From Arenicellales bacterium (GTDB taxonomy: Bacteria > Pseudomonadota > Gammaproteobacteria > Arenicellales > JAJDZL01), in the NCBI GenBank assembly GCA_958295885.1, contig OY282380.1:2666001-2730000 (forward strand): a stretch of 64,000 bases of DNA, given 5' to 3'. This document shows, one piece after another, positions 17,873 to 27,566 of the stretch. Each line of letters starts with the position of its first letter. The stretch's first letter is position 1. The notes below the pieces were generated by a model. That model was not told where the DNA came from and searched no databases. It saw only the letters and a program-made list of their open reading frames with translations. The position numbers and the translations under genes are program-made.

Positions 17873-18160
17873 GTGTTGTTGTGGACATGGGACAAAAATA
17901 AAGAGCAGCGAAATATTCGATCTCACGGGATCAGCTTTGAAACAGCTGTTCATGTGTTTGATGATCCTTTAGCCATTACAAATGCAGACCCATTCTGGGA
18001 TGAGCTACGCTGGCGAACAATGGGAACAATTGGTGTAAACATAGTTGTAGTTATTCACACGATGCCTGAAATTGACCATACTGGACGAGAGCTAGGACGA
18101 ATTATCAGTGCTCGAAAAGCTACCAAACTCGAAAGGCGAATCTATGAAAATGAAAGGTAA
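17873..18160 (+). CDS. brnT: BrnT-family ribonuclease toxin
   Basis: About 95-aa toxin of the RelE-like BrnT fold: WTWDKNKEQRNIRSHGISFE...VFDDP at the N-terminus, then RWRTMGTIGVNIVVVIHTMP and ISARKATKLERRIYEN, which match the family's conserved blocks including the His/Arg catalytic surface. The start is GTG at 17873 with GGAG just upstream. It overlaps the antitoxin by 17 nt. Apparently intact. Confidence 0.85.
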   Translation: MLLWTWDKNKEQRNIRSHGISFETAVHVFDDPLAITNADPFWDELRWRTMGTIGVNIVVVIHTMPEIDHTGRELGRIISARKATKLERRIYENER

Positions 18161-18428
18161 AAAATTCACTGACAAGCAAGTTGCCGAATTGAATTTTATC
18201 GAAAGCTTGCCAGAAGATCAGATCAATGTTAAAGAGATTCCTGAAATGTCGGACTGGTCAGGGGCTCGCCGCGGCTTGTTTTACAAGCCAATCAAACAGC
18301 AGATAACGTTGCGCTTGGACTCTGACATAATCCATTGGTTCAAGGCGCAAATGAAAGATGGCCGCGGCTACCAAACTGAAATTAATCGGGCTCTACGCAA
18401 CCATATAAGTCGGCAGGTGAATGAATAG
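18144..18428 (+). CDS. brnA: BrnA-family antitoxin
   Basis: 94-aa antitoxin with the BrnA pattern: acidic N-terminal part with EIPEMSDWSGARRGLFYKP, then a ribbon-helix-helix (KQQITLRLDSDIIHWFKAQM...GYQTEINRALRNHI) that binds DNA as a dimer. It is encoded downstream of its toxin as usual for this family and is expected to repress the operon. Confidence 0.85.
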   Translation: MKMKGKKFTDKQVAELNFIESLPEDQINVKEIPEMSDWSGARRGLFYKPIKQQITLRLDSDIIHWFKAQMKDGRGYQTEINRALRNHISRQVNE

Positions 18429-18742
18429 CATCAAGACGAGCATGGCGCTGAGAATCTGTTCATCATGACTGAAATTTCAAATTTAATCTCGTCAGAGTGC
18501 GTTTTCCCAATTCGGCATTTGTTGCATTTTTACCTACCAAACAGTGTGATTCTCGCCCATTGATACATGTATTGGTTGACAATAGAGTCATTGAGTGTTT
18601 GTGAACAACTGTCGAAGCGAAGGATGAAACTCTACATGTGCAAAGGTTCAATCACATTCCTGCCGTGCCCGCCAAATCCTGACTGATTAGCGTAAAAGAC
18701 CGCGCAATTTAAATTTATGTGTCGCTTCGTGTAAGGTTCAAG
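18429..18742. other. Gene-free stretch around J-site 3
   Basis: No gene supported. Contains J-site 3 and leads into R1 copy b. Confidence 0.4.
18645..18674 (+). repeat. J-site 3 (divergent)
   Basis: GGTTCAATCACATTCCTGCC followed by GTGCCCGCCA: both ends of the motif are kept while the centre differs. Included with lower confidence. Confidence 0.45.
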
Positions 18743-18924
18743 TGGTACTAACCCGATAATGTAGAGACGCTTTAATGACAGGGTAACCTTAACAGTTCGA
18801 GGAAAATTGAAGATCAGCAAGAGATTTATTCAAAAGGTTTGAAGGTGAATAAATATTTGAGTCAGAACCAAGCAGGAGCAATATATACGGATATAGGCTA
18901 TTGTTGAACCATTCTGGTTTTCGA
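18743..18924 (+). repeat. R1 repeat, copy b (truncated)
   Basis: Starts TGGTACTAACCCGATAATG and follows R1 for about 180 bp, then is cut by a GTAACT-type IS end. Confidence 0.7.
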
Positions 18925-19262
18925 GTAACTGCTCACCCGCTCTACTTGAGGAAGGACGAGATGTTAGAACTGTAGATTGAATTGCTTTTATTTGGACCAG
19001 TCGAGCATTTCAACCGCATCGAAGTCCTAACGTTTCAGCAGATCATCGGCATCATAGAAGCGACGATCCTCACAGCGGCACCCGATTTATGCGCCCGAAA
19101 ATACTCTTCAATCACCCAGCGCCACTCATGCCACTTACAGATACGCACCGCATTTGCTGCATCGGCTTCGCTGTCACTGCACAGCAGCAGGCAGTTCAAC
19201 GGCGGCTTGCCTTTGGGCGGTAAACATTCCATCACCGACACATCGGCAGCGGTGCGATGCAC
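18925..19262 (-). pseudogene. IS4-type transposase C-terminal remnant with IS end
   Basis: The left end GTAACTGCTCACCCG...CTACTTGAGGAAGGACGAG is the same IS end seen at 37012, 55011 and 61658. The minus strand reads RWVIEEYFRAHKSGA and DFDAVEMLDWSK, the C-terminus of an IS4-type transposase. The closest sibling is at 55011. Confidence 0.55.
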
Positions 19263-19690
19263 GCGGGCAGGTGAAAGTGAAAACCTGCGTCAGCATTGCC
19301 ATGGCCATCATGATGGCGCTTGCGCTGGGTGATTGTCGGGCCGAGCGGAAACATGAGATGCGCTCACCAGTCAAAACCAGGCGCTCTCCCAAAGAAGCCC
19401 AGCCAGCGCCTGATCGCAAAAGGATCGCCGCCAATGAGGCGGGCGAGGCCGCGGCGCGTCTGAAATCCAGAAAATAACCGCAGACGGCTGTTCTTGCCAG
19501 CTGCTGAACAGATGCTGAAGGTTATTTGGGTCAATTCGATTGCATTTGACGGTGCAAATGTTAGAAAATTCGTAAAATTAGTCTTAAAATGAACGATTGT
19601 GAGAGACTCAGACAATGATGTTTGGATTCAGTCTATTCCAAATTGTCCTGAAAATCTCTACCGCGCAGCCGCCTCGAATGCTGTTGCCCT
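19263..19690 (+). pseudogene. IS1182-like transposase 3' remnant
   Basis: VSIAMAIMMALALGDCRAER and the downstream tail correspond to the end of the IS1182-like transposase at 33.1 kb, followed by its non-coding end. Similar remnants precede all three coiled-coil nuclease genes. Confidence 0.65.
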
Positions 19691-19770
19691 GCTGCCTTGA
19701 GGAAAAATAACATGACAGTCAGGCTGAACACTGAATTTTATTCCTGAGAAAGCGATGTTCCTGCCTGACC

Positions 19771-20703
19771 ATGAGTCTGGCTGAAGTCAGAAAAACGATT
19801 ATGACAGAACAAAGAAATATGCAAATGAATGCAGAAAAGGAGAACGAGTCCGAATTAATTGAACAGCGAATCTTGAAAATGCGCGCTGAAATCGTTGAGA
19901 TTGAGAAGGAAATCGTTGAGATTCGCAAGGAATCCGAACGCCGCAGCGCCAAGATCAAGGCGGAGACCGAAGCGATTCGCAAGGAGACCGAAGCGATTCG
20001 CAAGGAGTCTGAAGCGATTCGCAAGGAGTCTGATCGCCGCAGCGCCGAGATGAAGGCGGAGAGCGATGCGATTCGCAAGGAGGCTGATGCGAAATGGGAA
20101 AAAAACAACCAAACTCTCGCAGAACTAAACCAATCTTTCGCAGAACTGAACGAAACCAATAGGCAATACGGCAAGCAGATCGGCGGCTACGGCAACCAGA
20201 TCGGAGATTTTACCGAGTCTTTGGCGATGCCCTCGATCAGACGGATTTTGGACCAGCGTTTCAACGCTGATTTCCAAGGCGATGTGAATTACGACTGGAA
20301 GGACCAGGACGGTCCTTTGCAAGTTGATGCCTGGGGCATCTCGCGCAACGGCGCTAAGGAGGTGTATCTGGTCGAAATCAAAAGAAAGTTCAAGCGCGGG
20401 CACATCCATCAGGTGAGGCAGATGGTAAAGAGGTTTCGCAGCTATTATGCCAACTACAGCGACAGTCCGATCTATCCGGTCATTACGGCGGTGAAGATCA
20501 GCGATATTGACCGCCGCAAACTATGGGAAATGGGGATGTATGTGATCGACATTGCTGATGGCGTGTTCAATTTGGCGACGCCACCTGCTGAAATCGGATT
20601 CGAACCGAAAGGCGGATATGGGATGCCAAAAGGGGTGCAAAGAGCGGTTCCGCCGCTGAATCTGGTCTGGGACCGCGAATCGCAGCAGCGAAAGGTACGG
20701 TAA
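19771..20703 (+). CDS. Coiled-coil PD-(D/E)XK nuclease-like protein, copy 1
   Basis: 310 aa. Residues about 20-130 form a long charged coiled coil built from 7-residue units (EAIRKES/T), encoded by 21-bp tandem repeats. The C-terminal domain has the restriction-nuclease core: LQVDAWGISRNGAKEVYLVE then IKRKF (Asp...Glu-x-Lys), and ends in GMPKGVQRAVPP. It resembles DUF3782-type proteins of unknown function. The start may be ATG 19771 or 19801. Its flanks are duplicated with copy 2. Confidence 0.7.
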   Translation: MSLAEVRKTIMTEQRNMQMNAEKENESELIEQRILKMRAEIVEIEKEIVEIRKESERRSAKIKAETEAIRKETEAIRKESEAIRKESDRRSAEMKAESDAIRKEADAKWEKNNQTLAELNQSFAELNETNRQYGKQIGGYGNQIGDFTESLAMPSIRRILDQRFNADFQGDVNYDWKDQDGPLQVDAWGISRNGAKEVYLVEIKRKFKRGHIHQVRQMVKRFRSYYANYSDSPIYPVITAVKISDIDRRKLWEMGMYVIDIADGVFNLATPPAEIGFEPKGGYGMPKGVQRAVPPLNLVWDRESQQRKVR

Positions 20704-21056
20704 CGAATCAGGCAATGTCGTACGGTGACCGAACCGGTACGGCATCACCATACCGAATCGGCGTTATGGAGCATGTGCCGGTGACGTTGCGACACCATGC
20801 TGCTGGCTGATACGATACGGTGCCGAGTTCACCGAAACCCACCGCCCGGTATTGCTCGGCGAACCGCGCTATGCCAGACAGCCCATGATGGAACGATTAC
20901 AGATCATGCCCGATGTCGATTTCATCTTCACCGCCAAGACCGCAGCGCGCGAGACTCTGTATGACCCACTTGCGTCGAAGCCTTGGAGCTCGCTTGCGGC
21001 CGTACACATCGCACTGAACGGCAATGCAGTTGAAATGCTCGATTAGTCCAAATAAA
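20704..21056 (+). pseudogene. Transposase 3' remnant ending in IS66-type tail
   Basis: After short GTACGG repeats the + strand reads EFTETHRPVLLGEPRYARQP, then MPDVDFIFTAKTAARETLYD and SSLAAVHIALNGNAVEMLD before a TAG. The last part equals the C-terminus of the IS66 transposase at 37076. A GTCCTTCCTCAAGTAGG-type IS end follows. Confidence 0.5.
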
Positions 21057-21119
21057 CTTAATTCAATCTACAGCCCTAAAAACTTGTCCTTCCTCAAGTA
21101 GGGGGAGGGGAGTAATCAC

Positions 21120-21512
21120 TTTCAGAAGTTAAGGTGTTTAAGGCAGATCAGCAGATCTGTTCATCCGGTCAGCAGGATTCATCTGACGCGTTTTGTGCAA
21201 AGGAAATCAAAGCCGGATTCAGTGAACTTGTGGATGCATGAGGAATTTATACAAGTCGTGCGTCATCACGATTGAAGAAAGTCGAAGTAATTGTATTTAC
21301 CTGTAGAATGCACAAATGGCAAGTTGTCGAATGAACTTAACCGCGGAATTGCTCTAGAAACAGTTTTTAGATCCAATTTTATTTGAGTTGCGATGGTTCG
21401 TCGGTTTAGACCAAGTTGCTTAAGTTGTTGAATATTCACTGCGAATTTCTGATAGCGCGGCTGCTCAGAAGAGTCGATCACATAAATTTCAATCGGGATT
21501 TCACATATGGTT
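21120..21512 (-). repeat. R2 repeat, copy a
   Basis: About 390 bp shared with 57329-57747 and in part with 52865-53126. The minus strand encodes a helix-turn-helix (LNRRTIATQIKLDLKTVSRA). Here the right end breaks off inside the J-site (GGTTCGCACCAACTGC, then unrelated). Confidence 0.65.
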
Positions 21513-21697
21513 CGCACCAACTGCTTTTCAAGGACGGAAGATAAATTGGTTCTTCCCCAGTTAGAGTGGGCTGCCGCGAAAAACATCGAGAATCTATTAA
21601 TGGACGACGCCTGTTTTCTGAAAATCGTTTTACTTTGATTGATGCTGTCGCTGTGAAACACGGAAAAAGGCGGTACATCATGACCGAGATCAGACAA
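21266..21697 (-). pseudogene. Helix-turn-helix protein fragment
   Basis: Open frame whose last 95 residues (VRTICEIPIEIYVIDSSEQP...LKQLGLNRRTIATQIKL) match the R2 products at 52.9 and 57.5 kb; the first part is unrelated read-in. The HTH resembles C-terminal DNA-binding regions of recombinases or transposases. No catalytic domain is present. Confidence 0.4.
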
Positions 21698-22090
21698 TCA
21701 CGCTGTCTGATTGAGAAAATTTCGCGGCGACCAGACATCAACCGACCCGAATCGCGGTTCCGTAAAGTCCCGCTTATTACCAGTAATCAGAATGGCGCCG
21801 CCTGCCGTTGCCGTCGCCAAATAAACCTCATCGTCAGAGTCGCGTAGACCGAACTCGAAATTCGCTGGCTCGACAATGACAGCCAATTGCTCGATCTCCA
21901 GAATTAATGATTTCAAGGTGCCGAAGTAAGGTGTCAGTCTAGGCCGTCCAGCCACGGCTATATATTCAGACAGAATCGGGGCAGACAGTATGACTTGATG
22001 GTGTCGCACAACTCTGTCGATTAATTCGCGGCAGGCGCCGTCCGTTTGGCCCGCTGATCTTAAGACATTGCAGTCCAATACTACATTCAT
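21698..22090 (-). CDS. PIN-family toxin (COG1569 type)
   Basis: 130-aa PIN protein: MNVVLDCNVLRSAG with the first Asp, LSEYIAVAGRPRL with a Glu, and FGLRDSDDEVYLATATAGGA plus LITGNKRDF with the remaining acidic residues. It overlaps the AbrB-type antitoxin gene by 4 bp. Apparently intact RNase toxin. Confidence 0.85.
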   Translation of the reverse strand: MNVVLDCNVLRSAGQTDGACRELIDRVVRHHQVILSAPILSEYIAVAGRPRLTPYFGTLKSLILEIEQLAVIVEPANFEFGLRDSDDEVYLATATAGGAILITGNKRDFTEPRFGSVDVWSPRNFLNQTA

Positions 22091-22380
22091 GTTTCATTGT
22101 CGCGTCGCTCACGGCGTGATGCGGATATTTCCGCGATCGTGTCTTCTATGACTTCGTCCTCGGAGCGGCCTCTATCCTCGGGCGGCACATGCACATCTGC
22201 AAGCGTCGAAGCAATTCTGTCAGCAACTGCGTTCCGGTCTACCACCTGTTTGACCCTCAACAGAACCCCGTCGTCGACGCGAATCGCTTCCATGATGTCA
22301 CCCTCCTGAAGATTGATGCTCTTGCGCAACTTGGCTGGAATGGTGACCTGAAACTTCGGCTTGACTGTGACTAGATCCAT
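22087..22380 (-). CDS. AbrB/SpoVT-family antitoxin
   Basis: 97-aa protein with a swapped-hairpin AbrB domain (VTVKPKFQVTIPAKLRKSIN...GDIMEAIRVDDG) and an acidic C-terminal tail for toxin binding (EDRGRSEDEVIEDTIAEI). First gene of the operon with the PIN toxin and presumably its repressor. Confidence 0.85.
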   Translation of the reverse strand: MDLVTVKPKFQVTIPAKLRKSINLQEGDIMEAIRVDDGVLLRVKQVVDRNAVADRIASTLADVHVPPEDRGRSEDEVIEDTIAEISASRRERRDNET

Positions 22381-22780
22381 GATGGTTCTGCACGAATATT
22401 GTTCGAAAGTTGGAAAGATATAAAGTTGTAATTTTGTACCATTAGGTTACGAATTCGACAAGTTCTACGTTCTAGAACGCCGAAAATACATTGGCCAAAT
22501 CTCAATTTTAGAGACTGATTACAAATCTCTGGAAATATATACTCAGTGGCTAATGGACATGCGCTTCGCAACGAATTCACACGTTTGGTGCAGCAGCAGA
22601 GACAGTTGCCGGTGCTGATCATCAACGAAACCCATCATCTGCGCAATTAAGTGCTCGTAAGATCTGCCACAATGTGCTTGATTTGTTTTCAATTATACCA
22701 GAGAAGTTTCATATTCGTCCAAGATTAAAACCAAATATACATATAATAACAATGGGTTAATAGTTATCTTGCAGATACGA
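22381..22780. other. Gene-free stretch with an ExeA ATPase scrap
   Basis: Bases about 22561-22660 align with the Walker B region of the ATPase at 9310-9400 but read LIINETHH instead of LIIDEAHH, then stop. The rest is AT-rich and unassigned. Confidence 0.5.
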
Positions 22781-22894
22781 AGGTGATTGTTCGTTAAACC
22801 GAACTCCTTTTAGTAAAGCATTTTTTTGGTTTTATTCAAAACAGAGAGTTTCTTGAAGTCAATGACTTCTGCTTTGAATGGCAGTTCCGGTAAA
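22781..22894 (+). repeat. R1 repeat, right part only
   Basis: Matches the last third of R1 (GTTCGTTAAACCGAACTCC...GAATGGCAGTTCCG) and runs directly into J-site 4. The IS3-derived left third is missing, so the right half of R1 is an independent unit. Confidence 0.65.
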
Positions 22895-22923
22895 GTTCGG
22901 ATACGTTGCGACCGTGCCTGCCA
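22895..22923 (+). repeat. J-site 4
   Basis: GTTCGGATACGTTGCGACCG then TGCCTGCCA. A minus-strand NYN gene remnant begins about 90 bp to the right. Confidence 0.7.
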
Positions 22924-23013
22924 AATTTCATTATTTTCAAATGTTACTTAGGTCTGCCAAGTCTGGGGTTACTGTATGTTGGTTTCAGGAATTGGAGATG
23001 GCAATTGATTCCT

Positions 23014-23352
23014 CTACAATGAGTTTTTTCGAATGTGGAGGTGTAAATCCGCGCATTGGTGCAGGTGAAGAGATGGATGTCTTCTATCAGGAGTATTTAG
23101 TCCGACATGTTTATTGAGCTGCTTTTTTACAATGCGCATTGCCTCTGAAATATCGCTGTCGTTCGTGACTGCCACTGCGGAATTGAATTCGTTCATCCAG
23201 GCGTCATTCAGCATGTGTGCAGCGAGATTCACATCTGAACCTTTTTCTTGAGTATGAACTATTTCGGTAGTTTTGGAGTCATTGCCAGGAAATCTCAATG
23301 GTGCTCGTTTAGTGGTTGTTTGAAAGCGTCCAAGATTTATCTCAACTGCGTG
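23014..23352 (-). pseudogene. NYN-domain nuclease, C-terminal fragment
   Basis: VHTQEKGSDVNLAAHMLNDA and VAVTNDSDISEAMRIVKKQL align with the NYN gene at 53324 (EEKGADVNLAVHLVND, VSNDSDLAEAMRIVKD). The N-terminal half is missing: the frame is open upstream to the boundary of the segmental duplication near 23352. Confidence 0.7.
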
Positions 23353-23372
23353 GCAATATGACTTTATGGCAA

Positions 23373-23650
23373 AAAGAGCGCCGCAAATGAGCCGGGCGAG
23401 GCCGCGGCGCGTCTGAAATCCGAAAAATAACCGCAGACGGCTGTTCTTACCAGCTGCTGAAGGCAGTTCGCGTCAATTCGATTGCATCTGACGATGCAAA
23501 TGCTTGAAAATTCGTAAAATTAGTCTTAAAATGAACGATTGTGAGAGACTCAGACAATGATGTTTGGATTCAGTCTATTCCAAATTGTCCTGAAAATCTC
23601 TACCGCGCAGCCGCCTCGAATGCTGTTGCCCTGCTGCCTTGAGGAAAAAT
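23373..23650 (+). mobile_element. IS1182-like 3' end remnant (duplicated segment)
   Basis: Near-identical to 19405-19690; together with the following nuclease gene and tail it forms a duplicated segment (about 19405-20933 versus 23373-24891). Confidence 0.65.
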
Positions 23651-23761
23651 AACATGACAGTCAGGCTGAACACTGAATTTTATTCCTGAGAAAGCGATGT
23701 TCCTGCTTGACCATGAGTCTGGCTGAAGTCAGAAAAACGATCATGACAGAATAAAGATAAT

Positions 23762-24658
23762 ATGGAAATGAATGCAGAAAAGGAGAACGAGTCCGAATTA
23801 ATTGAACAGCGAATCTTGAAAATGCGCGCTGAAATCGTTGAGATTGAGAAGGAAATCGTTGAGATTCGCAAGGAATCCGAACGCCGTAGCGCCAAGATCA
23901 AGGCGGAGACCGAAGCGATTCGAAAGGAGTCCGAAGCGATTCGCAATGAGTCTGATCGCCGCATCGCCGAGACGGAGGACAGGATCATTGCGATTCGTGA
24001 GGAGTCCGAACGACGCAGTGCCAAGATGAAGGCGAAGAGCGAAGCGATTCGCAAGGAGGCTGATGCGAAATGGGAAAAAAACAACCAAACTCTCGCAGAA
24101 CTGAACCAATCTCTCGCAGAACTGAACGAAACCAACAGGCAATACGGCAACCAGATCGGAGATTTTACCGAGTCTTTGGCGATGCCCTCGATCAGACGGA
24201 TTTTGGACCAGCGTTTCAACGCTGATTTCCAAGGCGATGTGAATTACGACTGGAAGGACCAGGACGGTCCTTTGCAAGTTGATGCCTGGGGCATCTCGCG
24301 CAACGGCGCTAAGGAGGTGTATCTGGTCGAAATCAAAAGAAAGTTCAAGCGCGGGCACATCCATCAGGTGAGGCAGATGGTAAAGAGGTTTCGCAGCTAT
24401 TATGCCAACTACAGCGACAGTCCGATCTATCCGGTCATTACGGCGGTGAAGATCAGCGATATTGACCGCCGCAAACTATGGGAAATGGGGATGTATGTGA
24501 TCGACATTGCTGATGGCGTGTTCAATTTGGCGACGCCACCTGCTGAAATCGGATTCGAACCGAAAGGCGGATATGGGATGCCAAAAGGGGTGCAAAGAGC
24601 GGTTCCGCCGCTGAATCTGGTCTGGGACCGCGAATCGCAGCAGCGAAAGGTACGGTAA
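23762..24658 (+). CDS. Coiled-coil PD-(D/E)XK nuclease-like protein, copy 2
   Basis: 298 aa, starting MEMNAEKENESELIEQRILK. The C-terminal nuclease domain is identical to copy 1 as far as read, while the coiled-coil arm differs in number and order of 7- and 11-residue units (adds RIAETEDRIIAIREESERR) and lacks the GKQIGGY unit. The upstream ATGACAGAATAA shows that the longer start used by copies 1 and 3 is closed here by a stop. Confidence 0.68.
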   Translation: MEMNAEKENESELIEQRILKMRAEIVEIEKEIVEIRKESERRSAKIKAETEAIRKESEAIRNESDRRIAETEDRIIAIREESERRSAKMKAKSEAIRKEADAKWEKNNQTLAELNQSLAELNETNRQYGNQIGDFTESLAMPSIRRILDQRFNADFQGDVNYDWKDQDGPLQVDAWGISRNGAKEVYLVEIKRKFKRGHIHQVRQMVKRFRSYYANYSDSPIYPVITAVKISDIDRRKLWEMGMYVIDIADGVFNLATPPAEIGFEPKGGYGMPKGVQRAVPPLNLVWDRESQQRKVR

Positions 24659-24891
24659 CGAATCAGGCAATGTCGTACGGTGACCGAACCGGTACGGCAT
24701 CACCATACCGAATCGGCGTTATGGAGCATGTGCCGGTGACGTTGCGACACCATGCTGCTGGCTGATACGATACGGTGCCGAGTTCACCGAAACCCACCGC
24801 CCGGTATTGCTCGGCGAACCGCGCTATGCCAGACAGCCCATGATGGAACGATTACAGATCATGCCCGATGTCGATTTCATCTTCACCGCCA
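24659..24891 (+). repeat. Downstream part of the duplicated nuclease segment
   Basis: Identical to 20704-20933 and breaks off at TTCATCTTCACCGCC, where the ISAs1 remnant joins. No separate gene. Confidence 0.6.
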
Positions 24892-24937
24892 CGGCAAGTT
24901 TTTGTTGGACCCATAGAACAATATTGCACGCTAAGTT

Positions 24938-25630
24938 TTGAGAACAATGCGTAAATCTGATCGAAACAAGAGGTATGACTGCGCACCTTTGTTCGAATTA
25001 TGTTCAGTCAGGGCAGGTTTCAATCGGTTGCTGAGCGAGTTTTCCGGCGACAGCTTGGATCAGGTACAGTCTGCCTGTTGCGGCGACTGTGATGCCTGCC
25101 GGATGAGTGATGGCGAAAATGGCAGATGGCGCGTCGGCTGCGCACCGTTTCAAATCATAGTAAAACGGCTGCGCTGCGTCGTCGGGTGTTCTTGGTCAGA
25201 CGCAGATAATCAAGCAGCAAACGTGCGTTACGATGAAAACCGATTCGGATTCAAGGGGGTGAGTCAGGTGTTTTGCATTGACCGCGACCGCGAAATGATC
25301 AAACAGCCCGGCAGCGCGAGTACCGCGACCGTTTACGGCATTACATCGGCACCAGCACATCAGGCGGATGCTGAAAAGCTTTTGCTGTGGAATCGAGGTC
25401 ATTGGACCGTAGAGGTGAACCATCATGTCCGCGACCGTACATTTGGTGAAGATGCCGGTTTAACCCGAACCAACAATGGACCGAGCAACCGTGCGATGTG
25501 CAACAACATTGTGCTGGCGTTGATCATTCGCAAAAACCGGTTCAAGTCCATACCCGAAGCCTTGCGTCATTTCAATCTCAATCGCCATGAGGCTTTCAAC
25601 GCGCTGAAGTCGCCGCCCGCGGCGCCCTAG
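24938..25630 (+). pseudogene. ISAs1-family transposase remnant
   Basis: The second half is recognisable: VFCIDRDREMIKQPGSASTA, VYGITSAPAHQADAEKLLLW, NRGHWTVEVNHHVRDRTFGE and ALRHFNLNRHEAFNALK. The first half of the open frame does not resemble the family and is probably scrambled, so it is dead. Confidence 0.65.
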
Positions 25631-25968
25631 GAGTTTTCAATTTCGCTGTGCAGGCGCCGAGATGTGCTTGGGAATGCACACGTCTACAATAAGGCGAACT
25701 GCGAAAACTTGTTCGTGTGCGGTACAAATGAGGCAGTTGCGAACAGAATTATCCGATAATGAGGGTCACAGACGCTGCGAAATCACTTTCTGCAGGTGCC
25801 GTCAGTCAGAAAATTGAGACTCAATAATAGCATGGGAAACACCTGCACCTGTATTGGTAAAGTTAGACGGTAAAATAGAAGCATCAAATGAGGGTTGTGG
25901 TTGCGTGCAAGATCGATAATTGTAGTTCCGCGCATCTGTTTTCACATATATTCTGCATCGAAATCAAC
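25631..25968. other. Gene-free leader before a DUF433 module
   Basis: No gene seen. An in-frame upstream extension of the DUF433 gene to 25888 exists but is not family-like. Confidence 0.4.
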
Positions 25969-26205
25969 ATGAAAATAAAAATTGAACCGGTACCAATCGA
26001 TAGGCATCCGAAGATTCTCGGCGGAACTCCTGTGTTTTCCGGGACCTGGGTTCCAGTTCGTATTTTGCTGGAACATTTGGAAGTGGGTGACCGAATTGAC
26101 GAATTTTTGAACGATTTTCCGACTGTATCGAGAGACCTGGCAGTAGCAGTTCTTGAGTATGCTAAAGCCAAACTGATAGGTGATACGCGTGAAAGCGCTG
26201 CTTGA
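25969..26205 (+). CDS. DUF433 antitoxin, copy 1
   Basis: 78-aa DUF433 protein: RHPKILGGTPVFSGTWVPVR followed by ILLEHLEVGDRIDEFLNDFP and VSRDLAVAVLEYAKAKL, the conserved family core with a winged-helix-like fold. DUF433 is normally encoded just upstream of a DUF5615 PIN-like partner, as here, with overlapping ends. Intact. Confidence 0.8.
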   Translation: MKIKIEPVPIDRHPKILGGTPVFSGTWVPVRILLEHLEVGDRIDEFLNDFPTVSRDLAVAVLEYAKAKLIGDTRESAA

Positions 26206-26515
26206 CGAATCCGTACCACGACAACTTGCTAAACTTTTCACCATCCCATTTGAGGTTTATCCAGTTCAGAAGATGGGTTGAGCGGGCACAGAAAACGGCC
26301 AATTAATCAAGATTGCTGCTGATCATCAGTTCGATACATTGATTACGGTTGTTCGAGGTTTCGAGTTTCAGCAGGATGTAAGCAACTTGCCTTTTGCAGT
26401 AATTATTTTGTTCGCATTGACGAATCGTTATAACGACCTTAATCCTCTTGTACCTGAGGTGATCTCAGTTCTCAAGTCCAATCCCAAGCGAGGCATTTAT
26501 CACATACGAGGATGA
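26189..26515 (+). pseudogene. DUF5615 PIN-like toxin with Trp-to-stop change
   Basis: 109-codon frame from GTG 26189: VKALLDESVPRQLAKLF, FEVYPVQKMG, TGA, then ENGQLIKIAADHQFDTLITV and the C-terminal YNDLNPLVPEVISVL. The sibling at 43.5 kb reads KMGWNKK at the same place, so the TGA replaces a TGG. A functional toxin is unlikely. Confidence 0.75.
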
Positions 26516-26576
26516 GTGTCCCTCGACAATGAAGCAATCGTCATAGAAAATCAATTCGAAAGCGAATTCTCGAAAA

Positions 26577-26606
26577 GGTTCGGGAACATTCCAACCGGGC
26601 CCACCA
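26577..26606 (+). repeat. J-site 5
   Basis: GGTTCGGGAACATTCCAACC then GGGCCCACCA; ends conserved, centre divergent. The HigBA operon to its right is on the opposite strand. Confidence 0.6.
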
Positions 26607-26660
26607 TTCTGGTTTTGAATTTCGATTGAATTGTTTTGAAGATTACTTGTTGACTGCTAT

Positions 26661-26951
26661 TCAGTCTGCTGGTGATAGCCGATTGACTTTAATTTGACTT
26701 TCGTTCTTCATTGCTTGCGCCATTTCATAACTGGCTTGCAGCCTATACCAAGTTTCCGCGCCACCACCAAAGGCTTTTTGGAGGCGGATCGCCATCACGG
26801 GCGAGATTCCGGCGCGGCAATTCACGATATCTGAAAGTTGTTTTCGACTGATCCCCAGTTGGCGCGCCGCTTCGGTAACACTAAGCCCCAACGGCTCCAG
26901 GCAATCGTATCGCACAGACAAACCTGGGTGAGGTGGATTTTTCATCGGCAT
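26661..26951 (-). CDS. higA: HigA-family antitoxin
   Basis: 96-aa XRE-type antitoxin: [20 protein letters not shown], then helix-turn-helix [20 protein letters not shown] and [20 protein letters not shown], which is the HigA/VapI signature. Second gene after the toxin, the order typical for HigBA. Intact. Confidence 0.85.
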   Translation of the reverse strand: MPMKNPPHPGLSVRYDCLEPLGLSVTEAARQLGISRKQLSDIVNCRAGISPVMAIRLQKAFGGGAETWYRLQASYEMAQAMKNESQIKVNRLSPAD

Positions 26952-26964
26952 TTCTCAAGTCCTC

Positions 26965-27243
26965 CTAGTGGTAATCGATCAAATCAACATCTTGGACATT
27001 GTCTCCTTCAAATCGAAAGATGATGCGCCAATTTCTCGATACTTTGACGGCCCAAAAACCCGCCAGATTCCCTTTTAAAGGATGAAGTGTGAATCCTGGA
27101 AGATTCATATCCTGTGCTTCTGATGCCTCATCAAGACGAGCAAGAATTCGTTTAATCTTCATAATGTGGAGGGGTGAAATTCGGCTGTGATCATCTTTTT
27201 CGTACAATCTCCTAAGAGCACGGTGGCGAAATCCGAGTATCAT
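26965..27243 (-). CDS. higB: HigB-family mRNA interferase toxin
   Basis: 92-aa RelE-superfamily toxin: MILGFRHRALRRLYEKDDHS, LHIMKIKRILARLDEASEAQ, LPGFTLHPLKGNLAGFWAV and NWRIIFRFEGDNVQDVDLIDYH. It cleaves mRNA at the ribosome in characterised homologues. Start 27243 gives the usual length; an ATG at 27267 in the same frame would add 8 residues. Intact. Confidence 0.85.
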   Translation of the reverse strand: MILGFRHRALRRLYEKDDHSRISPLHIMKIKRILARLDEASEAQDMNLPGFTLHPLKGNLAGFWAVKVSRNWRIIFRFEGDNVQDVDLIDYH

Positions 27244-27267
27244 CTGCCTATTGTAACCTATCACCAC

Positions 27268-27566
27268 TCAGGTTGCAAAATTAGATGTTTCAAATGCAAG
27301 ACTCTGCGCATTGTCTAATCGCCGTACGCAATGTATTTAGTGGTGAGTTCTACGCTGTAAGTTGCTACCGCTCGCCTATTCCAGCAGTAGACACAATGGA
27401 ACTACGAAGTGTCTGCGGCCGCTCACATTGTGATTGTCGTGGTAACGGCTTTGATTGTGTACAGGCATGAAGGAGATTCAGGCAATTCACTTGACATTCG
27501 ACAGGCCTTTGCAAATAAGTGCGCTTAGGTGCACTGAATTTTCACTAGTAGTGAAAGATTAGCAGA
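27268..27566. other. Remnant of a DUF5615 3' end
   Basis: No open gene. The sequence from about 27445 to the J-site matches the 3' end and trailer of the DUF433-DUF5615 module at 43.8 kb (GTGTACAGG-ATGAAG...CATTCGACAGGCC). Confidence 0.5.

Noticed and set aside
19719-20174. Minus-strand Leu/Ser/Arg-rich frames opposite the coiled-coil nucleases
   Set aside because: Low-complexity complements of the 21-bp repeats; no start signals.
1133-26515. TGA read as Trp (alternative genetic code)
   Set aside because: TGA replaces Trp in the IS1595 and DUF5615 remnants, but TGG is used normally, TGA terminates intact genes such as the RHH antitoxins and the ExeA-like ATPase, and the affected genes have other lesions.
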